Source: Deltaproteobacteria bacterium | GTDB lineage: Bacteria; Desulfobacterota; Desulfarculia; Adiutricales; Adiutricaceae | NCBI GenBank assembly: GCA_031278795.1 | Contig: JAITJT010000093.1 | Location: 1-9,648, forward strand | Direction: 5' to 3' | Length of the DNA: 9,648 bases | Shown here: piece by piece, positions 5,171-9,648 of the stretch | Numbering within the stretch: the first letter of the stretch is position 1 | Layout of the letters: every line of letters starts with the position of its first letter | Notes under the pieces: generated by a model | Databases searched by the model: none | What the model saw: the letters and a program-made list of their open reading frames with translations, nothing else | Told to the model about the DNA's origin: nothing | Program-made: the position numbers and the translations under genes

Positions 5171-6409
5171 CTACGACTTATTTCCATCTTTCCCTTGTGT
5201 ATCATGGGAAGGATCGGTTTTTTGCGTCTCTTGGGAAGTATTAACATTTTTGTCTTTATACTTGATAGAGGACTCTTTAGAATCTTTTGGGATGTTTTCT
5301 TCAGAGCTTGGCTTGGGGCTAAAGGTATCCCCTGCGGGTTCCATGTGGATTTCAATGGGCTCGTCATCAATGGGCCCGGCGTAGGTTACTTTTCCCGTCT
5401 CCACGTATTTCCCGAAGAGAATGTCTGAGATGGGACCCACAAAGCAGCCTTGGAAGGGAGAGGAGGAAGCGCAAGGGGCACTAGGGCTTAACTCGTCTTG
5501 GGAGAGCTCAGCCTCCCTGAGCTCCGCCTCCGCCAGTTTGTCGCACTCCTCAACCGAGCTCGCGGGTGATAAATCCACCTTGTGGCCTTTCTTACCCTTT
5601 TGGGATAACTTATGCTCTTTCCCGCCCTGCGAGACGCGCCTTGCGTCCCCTTGCTGGTTTTCAAAGGCTAGGCAACACATTAGCCTTCCGCAGACGCCGG
5701 ATATCTTCACCGTGTTGATGGAGAGATTCTGTTCCTTGGCCATGCGCACCGAGACCGGGGTGAAGTTTTTCAGAAAGCTGGAGCAGCACAGTTGCCTGCC
5801 GCACATGCCCATGCCTCCCAGCATGAGGGCCTCGTGGCGAACGCTAATCTGGCGCATCTCCACTCGGGTGCGCAATCTCCTCACCAGATCCTTCACCAGC
5901 TGCCTGAAATCCACTCTCTCATCGGCCGTGTAATAGAATATGGACTTGTAGTTGTCAAAGGTTATCTCCGCGGTCACGAGCTTCATGGGGAGGGAGAGCT
6001 TCTTGATGCGCGCGTGGCAGAACTCGAACTCGTCTTGCTCGAGGAGCTGGTTCTCGGCTTGCCTGGCCATGTCGTCAATGGTTGCCACCCGCAGGAACTC
6101 CCGGTCTTTGGGGAGATACACGCAATCCTTGGGGTCGTCGGATGACCACCTGGTGGGCATGGAGGTGACCATGCCTATGCGGGTCACGTCCTGGTGCTTG
6201 ACTATGACCCAGACGCCAATGTCTAGATCCGCGTCCCCGCAGTCGTAGACCAGGATGTTTCCACCGTAGCGCAGACGCACCTCCACCGTCCTCCGGCAGG
6301 GGCGATCCAGGTTCTTGGGGGCGGCTTGCTCCTTTTTTATCCTGAATCCCCGGTTGTGGCCGTCCATGAACTTGGACTTTCCGGGTCTTTTCTCAAAGTG
6401 GTCGGGCAT
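5171..6409 (-). CDS. ricT: PSP1-domain protein RicT (YaaT family) with a long C-terminal extension
   Basis: This 412-residue cytosolic protein carries the PSP1 domain of the RicT/YaaT family. In Bacillus subtilis RicT forms a complex with RicA and RicF that binds iron-sulphur clusters and helps RNase Y mature mRNAs. The core runs from about 40 to 250. It contains GVWVIVKH (65-72), the FDNYKSIFYYTADERVDFR block (151-169) and GGMGMCGRQLCC followed by SGVCGRLMCC. The repeated CGRxxCC motif gives C203, C208, C209 and C240, C245, C246, all present. After CLAFE the protein leaves the usual pattern and continues for about 160 residues of Gln, Ser, Lys and Glu-rich sequence to residue 412; family members are usually nearer 270-300. 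The DNA for the last part (about 5171-5300) is more AT-rich than the core. The ATG is preceded by AGAGGA about 11 bases away. It is the third gene of the operon, 64 bases after holB. RicA and RicF are not in the window. Confidence 0.88.
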   Translation of the reverse strand: MPDHFEKRPGKSKFMDGHNRGFRIKKEQAAPKNLDRPCRRTVEVRLRYGGNILVYDCGDADLDIGVWVIVKHQDVTRIGMVTSMPTRWSSDDPKDCVYLPKDREFLRVATIDDMARQAENQLLEQDEFEFCHARIKKLSLPMKLVTAEITFDNYKSIFYYTADERVDFRQLVKDLVRRLRTRVEMRQISVRHEALMLGGMGMCGRQLCCSSFLKNFTPVSVRMAKEQNLSINTVKISGVCGRLMCCLAFENQQGDARRVSQGGKEHKLSQKGKKGHKVDLSPASSVEECDKLAEAELREAELSQDELSPSAPCASSSPFQGCFVGPISDILFGKYVETGKVTYAGPIDDEPIEIHMEPAGDTFSPKPSSEENIPKDSKESSIKYKDKNVNTSQETQKTDPSHDTQGKDGNKS

Positions 6410-6473
6410 GGGCTAGGGTATCCTCTAAAAGCTCTGATTTTTGGAAGAGTGTTTGAGATTTGTCTTCTCACTA

Positions 6474-7508
6474 CTATAGCACGCTGATCCAAAAACTTTC
6501 CAAGGCCAAATCCGCCCTTATGTAGCGGGAGATGGAGTCCTTGAGGCGGGAGATGGCCCCCTCGTATGTCTTAAGATCACTTAGGTGAAGCTTCTTGATG
6601 TACCTCTCCATGGCCGCTGTCCTGGTAGGGCCCTCCAGAAGCTTTGGCTCGCGTGTGGCCTTAAGGACGGCGGCGTCCCTAAACCAAAGCCTAAGTTCAA
6701 CCAAAAAGAGGTTAAGTAGCTCGTTTTCCCAAAGCTCCTCGTCGTCTTGGGCCCTTTCCACCTTAGCTTCCTCCATTATGGATAGAAACTCTTTGGTGAA
6801 CTCCTTGGCTCTAATTAGCCTCTTGGTGGTGGAACTAGCCCCAAAGATGCGCTCCAGGGCCCTCCAGATCCAGATGGCCCTCTCTATGTCCATGTCCATG
6901 GCCCTTCCCATGGCGCCGCAGGCGATTCCAGCTATAAGTTCCGGAACGTTTTCCGGAAGCATAGAGCTCTCCTTTACGGCCTTTAGCACAATCCTTCTGG
7001 GAAGAGGCGGAAGTTTAAGTTCCACGCAGCGGGAGACCAAGGTCCCCATGACCATGGAGCTGGAGACGGTCGTAAGTATTATGAGATTATTCTCCGAGGG
7101 TTCCTCTAGGGTCTTCAAGAGGGCCCCTCCGCTATCTTGGGAGAGGTTCTCGGCAAAACTTATGATAGTAACCTTGGTCTTTCCCTCATAGGGCTTGAAA
7201 TTGAGCCTTTCCCTTAGCTCCCTTATGGTGTCAATGGGAATCACCGCGCCTTTCCCGCTGGGGGCGATTAGGGTCACGTCCGGATGGTTGAAGCTGTCAA
7301 TCTTGTGGCAGGAGATGCACTCCTGGCAGGGGGAGCCGTCAGGGTCCGGAGACAGGCAGTTGGCGGCCTTGGCCACATCCAAGGCCATGGTTCTTTTGCC
7401 GCCGCCCGCGGGCCCGCTTATGAGTAGCGCATGGGGCAGACGCCCGTTTTTGAGCATCCCGCTTAAGGCTTCTTTGGCGTGATTTGCGCCTAGTAGACTC
7501 CAGGGCAT
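6474..7508 (-). CDS. holB: DNA polymerase III delta' subunit
   Basis: This 344-residue AAA+ protein is the delta' subunit of the clamp loader, which places the sliding clamp on primed DNA during replication. Motifs seen are the P-loop GPAGGGKRT (32-40), a zinc-binding set C51, C61, C64 and C67, ALLKTLEEP (129-137), and the SRC sensor/arginine-finger motif at 159-161. An intact P-loop is typical of delta' outside the enterobacteria. Length is normal, and the C-terminal third is helical and poorly conserved as usual. The ATG overlaps the stop of the upstream exonuclease gene as TGATG, so translation is probably coupled. ricT follows after 64 bases. The holB-ricT neighbourhood is conserved in several bacterial phyla, which supports both assignments. 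Confidence 0.92.
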   Translation of the reverse strand: MPWSLLGANHAKEALSGMLKNGRLPHALLISGPAGGGKRTMALDVAKAANCLSPDPDGSPCQECISCHKIDSFNHPDVTLIAPSGKGAVIPIDTIRELRERLNFKPYEGKTKVTIISFAENLSQDSGGALLKTLEEPSENNLIILTTVSSSMVMGTLVSRCVELKLPPLPRRIVLKAVKESSMLPENVPELIAGIACGAMGRAMDMDIERAIWIWRALERIFGASSTTKRLIRAKEFTKEFLSIMEEAKVERAQDDEELWENELLNLFLVELRLWFRDAAVLKATREPKLLEGPTRTAAMERYIKKLHLSDLKTYEGAISRLKDSISRYIRADLALESFWISVL

Positions 7509-8833
7509 CAGAATAGGGGTTTGGTGGTGAGCTCGCCCACCTCTGAGGGGTCTTTTATACCCTTGCCCTTGGGCTTCTTGGAGTTTACCTGACTTTGATC
7601 ATAGGTTTTAGTTTCAATTTCCAAGAGAGGCTCCTTAGGACCTGGGTCCATTTTCTCCTCCGGTACAAAGGCTTCCACGCTAGCTTGGATGCCATCGAGA
7701 GCTTCCGGAGCTATCTCTTCTTGTACTACAGTTGGAGCTGGTGGGGCACTTGGTGGGGGCGTGCCAAGTGTTGGAGCACTTGGAGAGGCCGCGGGCGCTG
7801 GGTTTTCCATAGGCACCCCATCCTCCGGGGAAGGTTCCGCGGGCTCTAAGCCATCAAAAGATGGGGTTTCCAGGTAGTAGTCCTCCATGAGCTTAAAGAA
7901 TCCCGTCCACTTGTACTTTTCAGTGGAGGGCGACTTGGCCATCTCTTTTTCGATGAACTCATGGATGCCAGCCACCTTGCTGTCCAGGTTGTCCAGATGG
8001 TGGAGCACCACGGCCTCCAGGATCTTAGGAGTCTGGGCCGAGCCCATCCTCAGCTCCCCGTGATGGCTAAGGATTAGGTGCTGAAGAAATAAGAGCTTGT
8101 CTTGGGGGAAGTTTGTAATCTCGCTCGCCACCTGGGTGATAAAGAGGTTCCCGATGGAGATGTGTCCCAATAACCTTCCCGCGGTTGAGTAGTCGGTGCC
8201 TGGACCCTTGGTGAACTCCCAGGTCTTTCCTATGTCATGGAGAATGGCGCCGGCCATAAGAAGGGAGGGATTGAGGATGGGGGCGTAGTGCTTGGCAACC
8301 ATCCCGGCCAGCCTTGCCACCGAGAGGCTGTGCTCCAGGAGCCCGCTGCGGAAGGCGTGGTGAAAGCTCTTGGCAGCCTGCTGCGTCCAGAAGTCAGATG
8401 CAGTCGGATGGGCGAGGGCGCTTAAGGTGATAGTCCGGTAGTCATCGTCCTCAATACCCTGGGCGAGCTCCATGAGCTCGTCCTGCATGGATTTTTGGGT
8501 CTTCTTGCTGGAGGCCTGGTAGTCAGCTAAATCAAACTCGTCCCCCTCCTGGATGAGGGTAGCTGATTTGACGTTTATCTCAAGCTGCTTGTTGTAGGTG
8601 CTAATACGACCCATGACGATGGAGATCTTTCCCCTCATGAGCTTTTTGTCAAAAAGCTCTATGTCGTTCCAGACCTTGCCCGGCATCTTGGCGGTCTTAT
8701 CCGCGAAGACCAGATTCAGGTAAGGCTGGCCCGACTTGGTGGTTTGGGTGAGCTTCGACTCCACTAAAAGAGGGATGGTTACATCCTGCCCGTCTTTAAG
8801 GTCCTTTACGAATATATCCTTGGAAACTAACAT
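7508..8833 (-). CDS. YhaM-like 3'-5' exoribonuclease (OB fold plus HD domain) with a Pro-rich tail
   Basis: This 441-residue protein matches the YhaM/CBF1 family, whose members degrade RNA or single-stranded DNA from the 3' end. It starts with an OB fold (about 12-95, LNLVFADKTAKMPGKVWN). An HD domain (about 155-310) follows with metal-binding residues visible: H168 (LEHSL), H199-D200 (LHDIGK), H224 (GHISIG), H257-H258 (SHHGE) and D281. YhaM proteins usually stop near 310-325 residues. Here the catalytic part ends at about 325 and is followed by about 115 residues rich in Pro, Ala and Glu, ending in a basic KKPKGKGIK segment. The tail is probably disordered and may bind a partner. It is the first gene of the operon with holB and ricT, and its stop overlaps the holB start by one base. 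The start at 8833 has only a weak ribosome site. Confidence 0.87.
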   Translation of the reverse strand: MLVSKDIFVKDLKDGQDVTIPLLVESKLTQTTKSGQPYLNLVFADKTAKMPGKVWNDIELFDKKLMRGKISIVMGRISTYNKQLEINVKSATLIQEGDEFDLADYQASSKKTQKSMQDELMELAQGIEDDDYRTITLSALAHPTASDFWTQQAAKSFHHAFRSGLLEHSLSVARLAGMVAKHYAPILNPSLLMAGAILHDIGKTWEFTKGPGTDYSTAGRLLGHISIGNLFITQVASEITNFPQDKLLFLQHLILSHHGELRMGSAQTPKILEAVVLHHLDNLDSKVAGIHEFIEKEMAKSPSTEKYKWTGFFKLMEDYYLETPSFDGLEPAEPSPEDGVPMENPAPAASPSAPTLGTPPPSAPPAPTVVQEEIAPEALDGIQASVEAFVPEEKMDPGPKEPLLEIETKTYDQSQVNSKKPKGKGIKDPSEVGELTTKPLF

Positions 8834-9233
8834 AAACTTTTCTGCTTTTCCTGTGCTTTTAGCTTTTGCCCTTTGGCTTTAATGGTTACGGGATAATGTT
8901 TATAAGAACACTAATATTTGGTTTTGAGGAAAGACTCTTAGCAAAATCCTAAGATCCTTATGATTAATTGAAAGATTGGAGCAGCCCCCTAAGAAAGCTT
9001 TCCACGGCCTTGTCCCAGGAGCCTATCAAGGCTCTATTCCTTCCCTTTGGCTAATGAAAATTGAGCAAAAGAAATATACCAAATAGTATAGGAAAAGGCA
9101 AATAAAATACTAGATACAGTGAAATTTCATTTTTTTGCAGAAAGTCCCCTCAAAGCCCAAAACCCACCTTACACTTTCCTGGAAATCCCCCCCAGTAGCA
9201 CTACTTCAGCCCAGCACCTTTAAAACATAACTT

Positions 9234-9262
9234 CCCCACCCCACTAACTTGCCCCCTCCCCC
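9234..9262 (-). other. G-quadruplex-capable motif on the minus strand
   Basis: The plus strand has C runs at 9234-9237, 9239-9242, 9252-9256 and 9258-9262. The minus strand therefore reads G5-A-G5, nine bases, then G4-T-G4. Loops are 1, 9 and 1 bases, which fits the standard quadruplex pattern with up to four tetrads. A further C7 run lies at 9187-9193. It is about 400 bases upstream of the minus-strand operon start and 240 before the plus-strand transporter. Any role is unknown. Confidence 0.6.
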
Positions 9263-9333
9263 TCTCAAGCTAAGAACTTTCACATTTTCTCTTATAAAAT
9301 AATTTTATATAAAAAAAGATTTTATACGCATAG

Positions 9334-9361
9334 TTGATATAAATCAGCTTATTTTTATAAA
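9334..9361 (+). promoter_or_regulatory. Sigma-70-type promoter candidate for the transporter
   Basis: TTGATA (9334-9339) and TATAAA (9356-9361) are separated by 16 bases, each matching five of six consensus bases. It would give a leader of about 130 bases that includes the pyrimidine-rich stretch. The region is very AT-rich, so chance matches are likely. Confidence 0.4.
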
Positions 9362-9490
9362 TTTAACATAAATATAAATCTAGATGATAAACTTATATAG
9401 AGCCTTAGGGGAGGCTTTTATTTTTCAGTTCTTTCTCTCTTTTCAGCTTTGTCTGGTTTTTTGGTTTTTTCTTTTTTCCCCTTTTTATTT

Positions 9491-9494
9491 GAGG
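9491..9494 (+). promoter_or_regulatory. Ribosome-binding site GAGG supporting a TTG start
   Basis: GAGG lies five bases before the TTG at 9500. Another in-frame TTG at 9461 has only pyrimidines around it and would add residues from a T-rich stretch, so 9500 is preferred. Confidence 0.7.
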
Positions 9495-9499
9495 ACACA

Positions 9500-9648
9500 T
9501 TGAAGCGCTGGCAGGCAAACATAATACTCATCTTGGCATCCGCGATTTTTGGGCTCTCCTTCGTCTTCACCCGCCTGGGCCTGGAGGGGGCATCCCCGGC
9601 GCTCTTTGTCCTTATGCGTTTCGGCTTGTCTCTTATAATCTGCGTGTG
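9500..9648 (+). CDS. EamA/DMT-family transporter, N-terminal fragment (runs off the window)
   Basis: Forty-nine complete codons are visible from a TTG start. The protein begins with a short basic end (KRWQ) and a first membrane segment (about 6-22). The DMT-type pattern AIFGLSFVFTRLGLEGASPALFVLMRFGLSL follows, with the second membrane segment starting at about residue 34. This is the usual beginning of EamA permeases, ten-helix inner-membrane proteins that move metabolites such as amino acids or nucleotide-related compounds. Substrate cannot be guessed from the fragment. It is transcribed away from the exonuclease operon and probably has its own promoter. Confidence 0.8.
   Translation, partial: MKRWQANIILILASAIFGLSFVFTRLGLEGASPALFVLMRFGLSLIICV

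Larger units (their letters stand above)
8834..9499. other. Divergent spacer between the exonuclease operon and the transporter gene
   Basis: I see no gene in these 666 bases. The part near the exonuclease gene (8834-9130) must hold the minus-strand promoter, but no clear one is visible; TATAAA at about 8899-8904 on the minus strand lacks a good minus-35. Small inverted repeats are TCTTAG/CTAAGA (8936-8941 and 8949-8954) and GAGCC/GGCTC (9019-9023 and 9030-9034). A C-rich, G-poor block runs from about 9145 to 9265, followed by very AT-rich DNA (9290-9400). A pyrimidine-rich leader (9417-9490) precedes the transporter. Confidence 0.6.

Noticed and set aside
8936..9034. A tRNA or other structured RNA in the last spacer, suggested by small inverted repeats
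   Set aside because: The stems are only five or six bases, and I cannot build a cloverleaf or any known RNA fold from them.

Overview
The window looks like a stretch of a Gram-negative-type bacterial chromosome. The closest fit by gene content is a deltaproteobacterial (Desulfobacterota-like) lineage, but this is tentative. It rests on the SecF protein type and on the run of a YhaM-like HD exonuclease, holB and ricT, an order I associate with that group and with some Firmicutes. The housekeeping genes are GC-rich. The spacers and the transposase gene are strongly AT-rich, so the composition is mosaic.

Layout, left to right. (1) Positions 1-302 carry the 3' end of secF (+). (2) Positions 303-780 are a non-coding AT-rich spacer with an 11-bp tandem repeat, a 34-bp near-perfect palindrome and scattered TTTCAC-type repeats. 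(3) Positions 781-2944 hold a two-gene (+) unit, a D-2-hydroxyacid (hydroxypyruvate/glyoxylate-type) dehydrogenase followed by a glycerate kinase. Together they can convert hydroxypyruvate to D-glycerate and then phosphoglycerate. (4) Positions 2945-3545 are an AT-rich spacer with a three-copy 20/21-bp repeat. (5) Positions 3546-5144 (+) hold an intact transposase-like gene related to IS1634/IS4-type DDE enzymes. Two of its three expected catalytic positions appear to be substituted. (6) Positions 5171-8833 are a convergent (-) operon, read as YhaM-like 3'-5' exoribonuclease, then holB (DNA polymerase III delta'), then ricT. (7) Positions 8834-9499 are a spacer with a C-rich block that could form a G-quadruplex on the minus strand, and a good promoter candidate. 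(8) From 9500 to the window end is the start of an EamA/DMT transporter (+).

How the genes fit together: the dehydrogenase and kinase form a short serine/glyoxylate-to-glycolysis route. The minus-strand operon joins two RNA-processing proteins to a clamp-loader subunit. Its exonuclease and holB genes overlap as TGATG, which suggests translational coupling. Both RNA-related proteins carry long low-complexity C-terminal tails beyond the usual family length.

I do not see a clear new multi-gene system such as a defence island, CRISPR array or toxin-antitoxin pair. The best leads are the intact transposase-like protein with an altered active site, the extended RicT, the glycerate kinase with altered signature residues, and the structured spacers.
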